The position numbers and the translations under genes were made by a program. Under the pieces are notes generated by a model. It did no database searches and was not told the origin of the DNA. It worked only from the letters and a program-made list of their open reading frames with translations. A stretch of DNA of 45,327 nt from an uncultured beta proteobacterium (GTDB lineage: Bacteria > Pseudomonadota > Gammaproteobacteria > Burkholderiales > SG8-39): assembly GCA_903928055.1 (NCBI GenBank), contig CAIYPG010000136.1, forward strand, positions 1 through 45,327, given 5' to 3'. This document shows, piece by piece, positions 8,572 through 17,469 of this stretch. The number at the start of each line of letters is the position of its first letter. The stretch's first letter is position 1.

Positions 8572-8632
8572 AATTTTCGGAACAACGCCTGTGTGACCGG
8601 GTTGCGCGCTCCGCACAGTGTGGTCAGTGCGG

Positions 8633-9196
8633 TCAGGTTCGGCGGAACGACCTGATCGGCTTGAGTTCCACCGGGACGATTTCCGCGGTGCGGGTCCCGT
8701 CAGTGAGCAGCACCTGCCCATCCTGCATGGAGTACTGCAGGCGCATGGTGCGCTGTGCCAGTGCGGCCATCGCCTGCGTGGCCTCCACCGGCAGGTCGAT
8801 CACCCCGAGATTGTCCGAGCGCTCGAGCTTTGCGCCCGCCGCCTGCCACCAGCGCTGCGCTGCGCTGCCGCCATAGCTGTAGATCAGCACCTTGTCCGAG
8901 CGCCCGCAGGCGCGACGCACGATTTTCTCGTCCGGCAACCCGACGTCGATCCAGGTGCGTATGGCGCCGGTGAGGTCTTTCGCCCACAGGTCAGGTTCGT
9001 CGTCCACGCTCAGTCCGCGGGCGAAGGACAGCCCTTCCTCATCGGCATTGAGCGCGAACGCCAGCAGCCGGACCATCATGCGCTCGTCGGTCTCGGAGGG
9101 ATGGCGGGCGAGCGTGAGCGAGTGATCGCTGTAATGGTTGCGATCCAGGTCCGCCACCTGTATTTCCGCCTTGAATATGGTTGCCTTGAGGGCCAT
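8633..9196 (-). CDS. yaeQ: YaeQ family protein
   Basis: This 187-residue protein matches YaeQ along its length. It starts MALKATIFKAEIQVADLDRN, then HSLTLARHPSETDERMMVRLLAFAL, DEPDLWAKDLTGAIRTWIDVGLPDEK and KVLIYSYGG. YaeQ has a PD-(D/E)xK-like nuclease fold in structures, but its biochemical role is unsettled. It is cytoplasmic, without a signal or membrane helix. It is divergent from the DUF1415 gene, with 47 nt between the starts. Confidence 0.93.
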   Translation of the reverse strand: MALKATIFKAEIQVADLDRNHYSDHSLTLARHPSETDERMMVRLLAFALNADEEGLSFARGLSVDDEPDLWAKDLTGAIRTWIDVGLPDEKIVRRACGRSDKVLIYSYGGSAAQRWWQAAGAKLERSDNLGVIDLPVEATQAMAALAQRTMRLQYSMQDGQVLLTDGTRTAEIVPVELKPIRSFRRT

Positions 9197-9243
9197 CGGG
9201 TCTGCTACCTTGTCGTTCTATTCAAGAAATCAAGCGCCAGTAC

Positions 9244-9795
9244 ATGCCAGCCAGCGAAAAAATCATTGCCGCCACCACTGCGTGGCTCGAAGCCGCAGTC
9301 ATCGGCCTCAACCTGTGCCCATTCGCCAGGGCGGTGCACGATGCCCGCCGCATCCGCTACGTGGTGAGCGGGGCCGAAACGACGGAGGCCCTGCTCGATG
9401 CGCTCCTTGCCGAACTGCAACTGCTGGCCTCGGCTGATCCGGAGGAAATCGAAACCACGCTGCTGATCCATCCGCGGGTGCTGGCCGATTTTCTCGACTT
9501 CAACGATTTCCTCGACGTGGCCGATGCCACGATCGAACATTGCGGCTTCGCCGGGGAACTGCAGATTGCCAGCTTTCATCCCCACTACCAGTTTGCAGGG
9601 ACTGCGCCGGATGACATCGAGAACTGCACGAACCGCTCGCCGTATCCGATGCTGCACCTGCTGCGCGAGGCAGGCATCGAGCGCGCCGTGGCCGGCCATC
9701 CCGATCCGGCGCGCATCTATGAACGCAACATGGAAACCCTGCGCCGCCTCGGCCACGAGGGCTGGGCGCGACTGATGAAAAAAACCGCGCCCTAG
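9244..9795 (+). CDS. DUF1415 family protein
   Basis: This 183-residue cytoplasmic protein matches DUF1415, a conserved proteobacterial family without known function. Signature stretches are WLEAAVIGLNLCPFARAV, ETTLLIHPRVLADFLDFNDFLD, the Phe-His-Pro-His-Tyr-Gln-Phe-Ala block, and NRSPYPMLHLLREAG. The conserved Cys and His residues hint at metal or cofactor binding, but nothing is established. It is divergent from yaeQ. Confidence 0.92.
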   Translation: MPASEKIIAATTAWLEAAVIGLNLCPFARAVHDARRIRYVVSGAETTEALLDALLAELQLLASADPEEIETTLLIHPRVLADFLDFNDFLDVADATIEHCGFAGELQIASFHPHYQFAGTAPDDIENCTNRSPYPMLHLLREAGIERAVAGHPDPARIYERNMETLRRLGHEGWARLMKKTAP

Positions 9796-9816
9796 CGTCC
9801 TGGTCTGCGCGTCCTG

Positions 9817-10089
9817 CTACTTCGCCTTGAGTCCCTTGGTGAGCAACTCGGCAACGATTTCATTCAACCCGACCTTGCGCTCCTCGGCCAGCGCCTGGAC
9901 CTGCTTCACCAGATCGCTGTTCAGCTTGACGGCAAAGGGAACCAGACCCAGCGACTGGTCAAGCTTGCGCTGCTCGCGCCGGTCCATCGGGGCCGATGCA
10001 TCCTTGCCGAAACGTCCCGGTGTCTTTGCCTGGGCCATCCTGCCCGCGATGGTGAGGCCCTTGAGTTTCTCGAGGTCGGTTCTTTTCAC
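9817..10089 (-). CDS. Small ribbon-helix-helix-like protein
   Basis: This protein of about 90 residues starts at GTG 10089, preceded by AAGGATG. The N-terminal half is basic and probably flexible. The C-terminal half reads as a beta strand (PFAVKLN) followed by two helices (SDLVKQVQALAEERK and LNEIVAELLTKGLK), the layout of Arc/MetJ/CopG DNA-binding or antitoxin-like proteins. No toxin gene lies beside it, so a stand-alone regulator or DNA-associated protein is more likely. The fold assignment is inference from pattern only. Confidence 0.62.
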   Translation of the reverse strand: MKRTDLEKLKGLTIAGRMAQAKTPGRFGKDASAPMDRREQRKLDQSLGLVPFAVKLNSDLVKQVQALAEERKVGLNEIVAELLTKGLKAK

Positions 10090-10216
10090 GGCGGTGCATC
10101 CTTGTCTGATGAAGAACCCATGCAATGAGTCCTGAGGCCTGCATTCTACGCGGACGCCGCCGCCCGGCCCGTGTTCCGACCGCTGTTCCGACCCAGGGTC
10201 TGATGCACGGGCCTGT

Positions 10217-11701
10217 TCAGTCCTTGTTGGCGATGGCCTTGCGGATGAAGGCCTTGCGCTCGTTGCGGTCCTCGATCTCGTCGGCGATGAGCAGGTAGAG
10301 CTCGGAGAGGTCGCGCGCCTTCATCGCGGCGCGCTTCACCACCACCCGTGCCAGCGGCCCGAGGTGCTGGGCCAGCGCCTTCTCGGCCTTCTCCAGTGCA
10401 CCCAGGTCAAAACGCTGTGCCGCCAGCAGGGTGGCGACGTTCGTGGGATTGCCGGTGGGCGCCGAAGGCTGCGGGGCCGGCACGGACCGCTCGGCCGTAT
10501 CGCCGGCGTAACGCTTCACGAAGGCCGTGCGCGCGGATTCGTCGTCGATTTCCGCGGCGACGGCGCGGGCCAGCGCAGCGATCGAGGCGGCGGCCGGCGC
10601 GGCGCGGCGGATGACCACTGCGGCAATCGGGCCGATGTGCTTCACGAGCTCGGATTCCATTTTTTTCACCGCATCACGGTCGAGCAGCATCCCTGCCGGC
10701 AGGCTGGTCGGCTGCGAGGGCGCGTTTGGTGTGACGGCAGTCGCTCCCGCCGTTGTGGCCGCTGCCATGCTGCTGGGCGCCTCGAATGCCCCGGTGCGCG
10801 ACGGGTCGATGGGATTGGAGAGGTCCGAGGCCGGTTCGGTTGACTTCAGCGCGGCCTTGATTTCCGAAACCGATTGCGGGCGCCGGGTCTCGTCGGGTGC
10901 AAGCATCCAGTCGATGGCCGTGAGCAGGTCGGCACTGTAGCGGCCGCGGTCGCCGGCCTGCACCGCCGGCGGCATGGGGTCGTTGCGCACGCGTGCCGCG
11001 GCCTCCACCGGACGGTGGCCCGTGACCAGCCAGTAGAGCACACCGCCCAGCGCGTAGATGTCGCTCCACGGCCCCTGCCGGCCCTGGCTGTGGTATTGCT
11101 CCAGCGGCGCATATCCGGGCGTGACGATTGCGGTCAGTTCGGATTTCGCCGAGGCCATGCGCGCCGAGCCGAAGTCAAGCAGCACCGGCGAGCCGTCGTC
11201 GCGCATGAAGATGTTGCCCGGCTTGATGTCGCGATGCAGGAAGCCGCCCTTGTGCACGACTTCCAGCCCGTCGAGCAGCGGCAGCAGCATGTCGCGCAGC
11301 GCTGCTTCGCTCACCGGCCGGATGGCGCGCGCCCAGTCCTGCAGCGAGCGTCCGTCGACGAACTCCATCACCATGTAGGCGGTGCTGTTCGCCTGGAAAA
11401 AGCGCATCACGCGCACGATGTTCGGGTGGCGGAAGGAGGCGAGCGTGCGCGATTCGTCGAGGAAGCGGTCCAGTCCCCATTTGAAGGTGTCGGTGGCTTC
11501 GGTGGAGCGCGGGCGCACCGAGCTGTCCTCGTTGCGCTGCGCAAGGTCGCCCGGCAGGTATTCCTTCAGCGCGACCCTGAGGTTGAGGTTCGCGTCGGTG
11601 GCGAGGTAGGTCAGCCCGAAGCCGCCCACGCCGAGCGTGGACTCGATGCGGTACTCGTTCAGTGCATAGCCCGGAGGCAATGCCAGTTCATCGGTGGCCA
11701 T
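10217..11701 (-). CDS. Hanks-type Ser/Thr protein kinase with duplicated C-terminal module
   Basis: This 494-residue cytoplasmic kinase has all key motifs: glycine loop GVGGFG at 24-29, ATP-anchoring Lys46, helix-C Glu83, HRDIKPGN at 156-163 with catalytic Asp158, and DFG at 176-178. After residue 285 comes a Pro/Ala/Ser/Thr-rich linker. Two related modules of about 60 residues follow (341-399 and 432-491), each reading E-L/A-x-x-H-I/L-G-P-I/L-A then VVI/VRRAA or KRAA, ending with DE-x2-R-x-A-F-(V/I). No membrane helix or PASTA repeat is present. It lies 27 nt downstream of a membrane heme-sensor gene on the same strand, so it is probably co-transcribed and may read its signal. Confidence 0.92.
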   Translation of the reverse strand: MATDELALPPGYALNEYRIESTLGVGGFGLTYLATDANLNLRVALKEYLPGDLAQRNEDSSVRPRSTEATDTFKWGLDRFLDESRTLASFRHPNIVRVMRFFQANSTAYMVMEFVDGRSLQDWARAIRPVSEAALRDMLLPLLDGLEVVHKGGFLHRDIKPGNIFMRDDGSPVLLDFGSARMASAKSELTAIVTPGYAPLEQYHSQGRQGPWSDIYALGGVLYWLVTGHRPVEAAARVRNDPMPPAVQAGDRGRYSADLLTAIDWMLAPDETRRPQSVSEIKAALKSTEPASDLSNPIDPSRTGAFEAPSSMAAATTAGATAVTPNAPSQPTSLPAGMLLDRDAVKKMESELVKHIGPIAAVVIRRAAPAAASIAALARAVAAEIDDESARTAFVKRYAGDTAERSVPAPQPSAPTGNPTNVATLLAAQRFDLGALEKAEKALAQHLGPLARVVVKRAAMKARDLSELYLLIADEIEDRNERKAFIRKAIANKD

Positions 11702-11728
11702 GGCTGCCCTGCTGATCCTTCCGCGTAC

Positions 11729-12598
11729 CTACTTGTCGATCAGCGCAATGGCCTTCTCGAGGCTGCGCCGCATGCGGTTGAAGGAGCGCCCGAGCAGCGA
11801 CACTTCGTCCTTGCCCTTTTCCGGGAATTCGGCGATGTCGGTGTTGCCGGTGGAGATCTTGTCGGCGGCCTCCGAGAGCTTCGTGATGGGGCGCACGATC
11901 AGCAGCGAGAGCATGACGTTGAGGATGATGAACAGCACCACGAACACCGCGGTGAGCGAGCCCATGAACGTGTAGAAGGCCCGGTCGGCGTTGGCGATCG
12001 GCAGCGTCATCGGCACCGACACGATCTGCGCGCCGATGACCTCGTTCAGCTTCCAGCCGAAGCCGTTGTTCGGGCCGTAGATCTTCACCATGGAGGCGGG
12101 GGCCATGTCTGCCGTGGTGTGGCAGGCGAGGCAGGCCGGGTCCTTGATCTGGAAGGGCCGCGCCAGGTACAGCGAGGGCCCGGTGGGGGTCATGCGCGTG
12201 CCGGAGATTTCCGGCTGCTTGTCGTTGCTGCGAAAGCTGTTGACGATGTCGGTTTCCCATTCCACCGCGCGGTCGCGCGGATTGGTCGGATTGAGCGCGG
12301 CTTCCTTGTAGGAGTAATCCGGGTATTTCTTGCGCAGGAGCGTCATGATTTCACCGGCCGAGAACGCCGGAACGCTCTGCGGCAGGAATTCCTCGTCGGA
12401 CACGCGCAGGTTCGGACGCACCTGGCCGACGGTGTAGGCGCGCATCGAAAGCGCGGCTTCCATCATCACGCCGGCATTGCGCAGCACTTCCTCTTCGGCA
12501 TTCCGGTGCAGCAATTCGTAGGAAATGGTCCCCGAAATGCCCAGCCCAAGCAGGAATACCACCAGCAGCACAAGATTGAATTTCAGCCGCAGACCCAT
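11729..12598 (-). CDS. Membrane heme sensor: Tll0287-like (DUF3365) domain plus HAMP
   Basis: This 289-residue protein has a membrane helix at about 7-28, a periplasmic DUF3365/Tll0287-like domain and one c-type heme site CLACH at 156-160. A second helix lies at about 210-235 and a HAMP linker runs from 236 to the end. There is no kinase, GGDEF or methyl-accepting output domain after HAMP, so the signal must pass to a separate protein. The Ser/Thr kinase starting 27 nt downstream is the obvious candidate. The attached heme would need Ccm proteins, which are encoded at 33547-40517. Redox state or a small gas ligand is a likely stimulus, by analogy with other c-type heme sensors; this is inference. 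Confidence 0.87.
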   Translation of the reverse strand: MGLRLKFNLVLLVVFLLGLGISGTISYELLHRNAEEEVLRNAGVMMEAALSMRAYTVGQVRPNLRVSDEEFLPQSVPAFSAGEIMTLLRKKYPDYSYKEAALNPTNPRDRAVEWETDIVNSFRSNDKQPEISGTRMTPTGPSLYLARPFQIKDPACLACHTTADMAPASMVKIYGPNNGFGWKLNEVIGAQIVSVPMTLPIANADRAFYTFMGSLTAVFVVLFIILNVMLSLLIVRPITKLSEAADKISTGNTDIAEFPEKGKDEVSLLGRSFNRMRRSLEKAIALIDK

Positions 12599-13011
12599 TT
12601 GATTTTCTCCCTGATCCGTCCCCGAAGTGACGCATTATAGAAGCGGATGGAAAAGTGCGGCGGCGCCCTTCTGCGCAGCCGTGACAGCCCCTCCGCCTTG
12701 CTGTCGCCTTGCAGTAACAATTGCTTACCACTGTGTTTGGAACCATTGCCTGCAGCGAACAATCTGATTGATCAGCGGTGTTTTTGCTTTCAGTGTCCGA
12801 CGATCGGGAGATTGCAGATTGCTGACAGAAAACACTGTCTCCAGATGGCGACATTTTTCCGGTCATTGCAGGCCGGCGTGTCGAAGTTGCGGGTGCTGAT
12901 CTCTGCGTGGCCCCGCGCTGGCATGGATATCGCTGACTGGATCGGGCAGGCCGTGCCTCTTTGCAACTGCGGCACTTCTGCCTATTTCCAATAAAGCAAA
13001 AAGGAGTTCAC
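12599..13011. other. Intergenic region between divergent genes, no gene seen
   Basis: These 413 nt separate the heme-sensor start from the outer-membrane barrel start. They must hold promoters for both, but I could not pick convincing -35/-10 pairs. The only clear element is the AAAGGAG ribosome site just before 13012. No tRNA-like cloverleaf or conserved reading frame was found. Confidence 0.5.
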
Positions 13012-13605
13012 ATGACAATCAACTTTGCCAAACGCATCCCTATCAAGGCCACCATGGTGGTGGCCAGCGCGCTTTGCGCCGTTTCCATGACTGCCGCCCA
13101 TGCCCAGAGCAGCGGCATGCAGCCCACGCCATGGTCGTTGGGGGGCTCGATCGGCCAGAGCGATGCCAGCATCCCGAATTCCGCCGGCGATACCTCCAAG
13201 ACCAGCTACAAGCTGTGGGGCGGCTATCAGTTCACGCCGAGCTGGGGTGCGGAAGCCGGCTACAGCCATCTGGGCAAGGATTTCTCGATGAACGTGCCAG
13301 GCGACGTTGCCTCGGGCAAGCTGACGAACTGGTATGGCGCCGCGGTGGGCACGATGCCCCTGGGCAGCGGCTTCTCGCTGCTGGGCAAGGTTGGCATCAC
13401 GCGCAACGAGGCTGACTTTGGCGGTGCCGGCGAGTCCCGTCGCACGCAGCCCCTGCTTGGCGTGGGCGCGGAGTATGCAATCTCTCCGATGCTGTCTGCG
13501 CGTCTCGAGTATGAGGACTACGGCAAATTCACCACGAACGGATTCGCCGGCAATGGCGAGATCAAGGCGAACAGCGTGAACCTCGGCCTGAAGGCGCGAT
13601 TTTGA
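13012..13605 (+). CDS. Outer-membrane beta-barrel protein (OmpA-like/porin family)
   Basis: This 197-residue protein has a signal peptide with cleavage near AHAQS (about residue 32). Alternating amphipathic strands follow: WSLGGSIGQS, YKLWGGYQFTPSWGAEAGYSHLG, NWYGAAVGTMPL, FSLLGKVGITR, LLGVGAEYAISPMLSARLEYEDYG and VNLGLKARF. The final Phe is the classic signal for outer-membrane assembly. It fits the eight-stranded OmpA-like barrel family without a peptidoglycan-binding domain. The ATG at 13012 follows AAAGGAG. A strong terminator lies 80 nt downstream, so it is probably monocistronic. Confidence 0.88.
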   Translation: MTINFAKRIPIKATMVVASALCAVSMTAAHAQSSGMQPTPWSLGGSIGQSDASIPNSAGDTSKTSYKLWGGYQFTPSWGAEAGYSHLGKDFSMNVPGDVASGKLTNWYGAAVGTMPLGSGFSLLGKVGITRNEADFGGAGESRRTQPLLGVGAEYAISPMLSARLEYEDYGKFTTNGFAGNGEIKANSVNLGLKARF

Positions 13606-13685
13606 TGCATCGCCTGTGATGTAACACCTGCTGTAATGCCTGCCCTCTTCTCACCCTCCCTGGAGGAGAGGCAGGCATGTGGTGG

Positions 13686-13723
13686 CGGCCCGGCCCGGTG
13701 TACCAGGCCGGGCCGTTTTTTTT
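13686..13723 (+). terminator. Strong intrinsic terminator
   Basis: CGGCCCGGCC at 13686-13695 pairs perfectly with GGCCGGGCCG at 13706-13715 around a ten-base loop. Eight T residues follow at 13716-13723. It closes the outer-membrane barrel gene and insulates the crotonase gene. Confidence 0.93.
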
Positions 13724-13795
13724 GCGCGGCCTGAAACCCATGGCTTTGATATGCTGGGCGGCACATCAAAATCAGAATCAAAAAGGGGAAGAGGA

Positions 13796-14605
13796 ATGAA
13801 TACGCCGAACGCCGTTGACGGTCTGGCCTTCAGCAAGGTGGACGGTGTCGCCACCATCACGCTCAACCGCCCGGACAAGCTGAACGCGATCACCTTCAGG
13901 ATGGTGGAGGGGCTGACCGCCTTTGTCGACGAGTGCGGGCGTGATGACGAGGTGCGCGTCATCGTCATCACCGGTGCCGGCCGCGCGTTTTCCTCGGGCG
14001 ACGACATCGTCGGCGGCATGGGCGAGCCCTCGCGGCCCTTCACCGCCGATGTGGGCATCGGCACCGACCTCGGCCCGCACCATGCCATGGTGAAAAAACT
14101 GCTCTCCGTGCCCAAGCCGGTGGTTGCCGCGATCAATGGCCGCTGCCATGGCGCGGGCTGGGTCACGGCGCTGTCCTGCGATTTTCGCGTCATGCGCTCC
14201 GATGCGCTGATCGGCGACATCCGCGCCTCCAAGGCGATCTTCTCCGCGCAGGGCGTGCCCATCATGCTGCCGCGCCTGATCGGCCAGTCGCGCGCCATGG
14301 ACATCCTGATCAATGCCCGCGTGCTGGATGCGGTCGAAGCCGAGCGCTTCGGCATCGTGGTGCGCGTCTGGTCGCCGGAGACCTTCGATGCCGAGCTGAA
14401 AGCCTTCGTCGGCGCGCTGGCCGAAGGCCCGACCCGGACCTACGCCGCCTGGAAACTGGGCGTGAACCGTTCGCTGCTCGCCGAGCTCGACAGCTACACC
14501 GACTGGGAGCGGCGCGTCACCGGTGTCGTGAAGAAAACCGCCGACTCCGCCGAAGGCCGGCTCGCGTTCAAGGAAAAGCGGAAGCCGAAGTTCACCGGGC
14601 GCTAG
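13796..14605 (+). CDS. Crotonase/enoyl-CoA hydratase superfamily protein lacking both catalytic Glu
   Basis: This 269-residue cytoplasmic protein has the crotonase core, with ITLNRPDKLNAIT, oxyanion-hole block GAGRAFSSGDDI and NGRCHGAGW. By alignment to rat enoyl-CoA hydratase, the position of Glu144 is Val123 and that of Glu164 is about Arg143 (GDIRASKA in place of GxPE). Simple hydration is therefore unlikely; isomerase, thioesterase, decarboxylase or C-C bond chemistry would be possible. The ATG at 13796 has an AGGGGAAGAGGA ribosome site. It is isolated by the terminator upstream and an AT-rich gap downstream. Confidence 0.87.
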   Translation: MNTPNAVDGLAFSKVDGVATITLNRPDKLNAITFRMVEGLTAFVDECGRDDEVRVIVITGAGRAFSSGDDIVGGMGEPSRPFTADVGIGTDLGPHHAMVKKLLSVPKPVVAAINGRCHGAGWVTALSCDFRVMRSDALIGDIRASKAIFSAQGVPIMLPRLIGQSRAMDILINARVLDAVEAERFGIVVRVWSPETFDAELKAFVGALAEGPTRTYAAWKLGVNRSLLAELDSYTDWERRVTGVVKKTADSAEGRLAFKEKRKPKFTGR

Positions 14606-14666
14606 CTGCCGGTGTCGCCTGCATCACGAACCAGCGGGGTGAAGTGTTTTGCCCGACTGCCGCGCT

Positions 14667-14696
14667 GATTTTTATATTATCGTTTTCATAAAAATC
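14667..14696. other. AT-rich hairpin between convergent genes
   Basis: GATTTTTAT at 14667-14675 and ATAAAAATC at 14688-14696 are exact reverse complements in the 189-nt gap between the convergent crotonase and SulP genes. The stem is A/T-rich, so terminator strength is doubtful. The remainder of the gap shows nothing else. Confidence 0.35.
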
Positions 14697-14794
14697 GCTT
14701 TTATTAAATAGCAATGGCGCGATATTTGTAATCAAAGAACGGAAGTGATGCCCGGCCGTGTCGCAGCGGCGAACTATTTCCCTGCACTCCGTGC

Positions 14795-17233
14795 TCAGCT
14801 GTTCTGCCCCAGCGTGCGGTTGGTGTCGCGCAATCGCAGGCTGAGCGAGCGCCCGAGATTGGCGAGCACCGTCATGCCGATGCGCGGATGCGCTGCCGCC
14901 AGCGCCTCGAAGCCGTCGCGCTCAAGCATGTAGCACAGCAGCGCTTCGTCGGCGGTGACGGTTGCGGAACGGGGTTCGCGGTCGAGCAGTGCCATTTCCC
15001 CGAACACCGTTCCGGCGGAGAAGGTCACCAGCCTGAGATCGTCGGGGCTGCCCGGATCGGACTGCGCGGCACGGCGCTTCAGCCGCACGCTGGCCGAGCC
15101 GCGAATGATGATGTACAGCGCATCGCCGCCCGCGCCCTCGGAGAACACCGTTTCCTGCGGGGCGAATTGCACGCGCACCAGCGCTTCGCGCAGGGTCGTG
15201 CATTCCGCGTGGGTGAGGCCGCGTGCGATGTCCAGCTTTTCGAAGGCCGTTTCTTCGGTGCCGGCCTCCGTCGAATTCAGGGAGGCCAGCAGCTTGTTCT
15301 CGCACCACTCCAGCGCGCGGTCCAGGTCAGGATGGATGCGATCGGGACCGAGCATTTCGGCCACGCCATGGTCGCGCAGCATGGAACCGGTCTGATGGTG
15401 ATCGTCCTGGCCGCAGATGAGGAGTTCGGCGCCGGCAGAGCGGACGCGCTGCCAGGTCTGCTTGAGGATGCGCGCGCCGGTGCTGTCCACTTCATTGACG
15501 CGTGAAATGTCCAGCACCACATAGCCCACGAGGCCGGCAATCGCCGCGTCGATGCGGTTGTGCAACTGCTCGGCGGAGGCGAAGAACATCGGGCCCTCGA
15601 GTTCCATCATGAGGATCCGCTTTCCATGCCCGCGCAGCAGTGCGGCATCGTCTGCGGTGCGGGTGCGGCGCGAGTGCAGTTCATCGCCATGGCGCCAGCT
15701 TCGCACCACGCCGCGGCTCATGCGCATGGCGAACACCACCAGCGCGATGCCCATGCCAAGGCCGACGGCGATCACCACCTCGCCGGATATCGCAATGACG
15801 GTCACCCGCGCGATGACGGCGAGGTCGCCGATGATGCTCGCCAGGTTGATCGTCGAGCCGCTGGCCGCCTTTCTGAGCAGTTGCAGCGTCCAGCGGTCAA
15901 ACAGTTGCCAGCCGGCCTGGGCCACCAGGGCTGCGAGCACCACGTTGGGGACCAGGCCCAGCAGCGGCGCGAGCAGCGGTATCACGCAGAGGAAGAACAG
16001 TGCGTGCGTCAGCAGCGACAGCGAGTTGCGCGCACCAGCGCCGAGGTTGGTCGTGCTCGAGGAGAGGCTGATGGAGCCGATGATGCCGCCGAGCAGGGGT
16101 GTCAGGGTGTTGGCGGCACCCACGCATAACAACTCGCGCGTGCTGTTGCCGCGCTGCCCGGAGAGGTTTTCCACGACCTTGGCATTGATCAGCGCATCCA
16201 GCGAGGCCACGATGGCAACGCTGGCCGCCGCCGCAATCATTCCCGGCAGCGCATCGGCAAAGCCCGGACGCACTGTCAGCGCGATGATGCCGGCCAGTTG
16301 CCGGCCGTCAGGCAGGGACAGCGGGATGCTGCCGACGGTGCCGCCCAGGTGCGCGGACAGTCCGCCCCATGCCAGGAGGTAGTACAGGAGAGTGCCGCCG
16401 AGCAGCCCCAGCATCAGCGGCGGCGCACGCCTGACGAGGCGCGGTGCGAAGTAAATCAGGATCAGTGTTGCCGCCGCGATGACGACGTGCAGCGGTTGCA
16501 TGCCGGCCAGGGCGCCCGCCCACTCGCCAGGCGCCGGCCTTGAGGGCAGCCCGAGCAGCGTGGGCAGTTGCGCGTAGAGGATGATGACGGCCGCGGCGTT
16601 CTGGAACCCCGCCATCACCGGCGTGGGGATGAACTTCACCAGCCGCGCCAGATGCAGCAGTCCCAGCAGGAGCTGGAAGGCGCCGGCCATGGCCAGGAGC
16701 AGCAGTACTGCGGAACTCACTGCTGTTGTATCGCCTGCCGGCAGCCAGGGTGCGCCGACCAGCTCCTTGGCAAACACTGCGGCGACCATGAAGGACACCA
16801 GGCTGCGCGGTGCATAGATGGTGATGCCGCGTGCGCCGGCCAGCAGGGCAATCAGTCCGAGGAAGCCCGCGGCATACAGGCCTGCGACCACACCGGTGGT
16901 GAGATAGGCCGGACCGAAGGGCGAGAAGGCGAGTGCACCCAGTCCCATGGCGAGCGGGAGCGTGACCAGCGTGGCCTGCAGGCCCGCCATGATATTGCGC
17001 CAGGGCTCGATGTCCCAGCCCGCCGGCAGGTGCGCAAAGCGCCGGCCGGCCGTTCCGGCGGGGTTCGCCTCGAGACGGGCTTTCATCGGAACGGCAGCGC
17101 CGGCAGGTTTGGTTGCGGTGACCGGGACGGCAATCGGTGGCGTTGCATGGTGTGGCGCTGCATTGGACCTGTGTTTGTTGTTCTGATTTTGTCGTTCTGA
17201 TGACGGAGCGGTCATGACACGCGCTGATTTCAT
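14795..17233 (-). CDS. SulP-family anion transporter with STAS and cyclic-nucleotide-binding domains
   Basis: This 812-residue membrane protein has a polar N-terminal stretch of about 75 residues and a SulP transport domain of roughly 10-14 helices (about 80-480). A STAS domain follows (about 510-630; LMMELEGPMFFASAEQL, VVLDISRVNEVDSTGA). A C-terminal cyclic-nucleotide-binding domain (about 680-800) carries the phosphate cassette FGEMALLDREPRSATV with its conserved Arg. SulP proteins move sulfate, bicarbonate or dicarboxylates; the substrate here is unknown. The cNMP domain suggests gating by cyclic AMP or a related nucleotide. The start is uncertain; ATG 17233, ATG 17215 and later ATGs all lack a strong ribosome site. 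Confidence 0.9.
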   Translation of the reverse strand: MKSARVMTAPSSERQNQNNKHRSNAAPHHATPPIAVPVTATKPAGAAVPMKARLEANPAGTAGRRFAHLPAGWDIEPWRNIMAGLQATLVTLPLAMGLGALAFSPFGPAYLTTGVVAGLYAAGFLGLIALLAGARGITIYAPRSLVSFMVAAVFAKELVGAPWLPAGDTTAVSSAVLLLLAMAGAFQLLLGLLHLARLVKFIPTPVMAGFQNAAAVIILYAQLPTLLGLPSRPAPGEWAGALAGMQPLHVVIAAATLILIYFAPRLVRRAPPLMLGLLGGTLLYYLLAWGGLSAHLGGTVGSIPLSLPDGRQLAGIIALTVRPGFADALPGMIAAAASVAIVASLDALINAKVVENLSGQRGNSTRELLCVGAANTLTPLLGGIIGSISLSSSTTNLGAGARNSLSLLTHALFFLCVIPLLAPLLGLVPNVVLAALVAQAGWQLFDRWTLQLLRKAASGSTINLASIIGDLAVIARVTVIAISGEVVIAVGLGMGIALVVFAMRMSRGVVRSWRHGDELHSRRTRTADDAALLRGHGKRILMMELEGPMFFASAEQLHNRIDAAIAGLVGYVVLDISRVNEVDSTGARILKQTWQRVRSAGAELLICGQDDHHQTGSMLRDHGVAEMLGPDRIHPDLDRALEWCENKLLASLNSTEAGTEETAFEKLDIARGLTHAECTTLREALVRVQFAPQETVFSEGAGGDALYIIIRGSASVRLKRRAAQSDPGSPDDLRLVTFSAGTVFGEMALLDREPRSATVTADEALLCYMLERDGFEALAAAHPRIGMTVLANLGRSLSLRLRDTNRTLGQNS

Positions 17234-17469
17234 GCCATGTCCATGTTATTGCAATTTTGTTTCAGTTCTGTTGCCGCCGCGCGGTGTGATTGTCGCATCC
17301 CCGGAGCGGGTGCGGCGAGTACGGCAATCATTGCCGTGCCGGAGGCATCGGGAGAGGAGACCCAAAAGAAGGGGCGGATGCCCTGTTGCGCAGTCCGTGA
17401 CCAGGATCAAACGGAGTGCGGACCGGGCGGCCGGTCAATAGCGGCGTGTTGCCGCCGGCGGCAGTTGGC

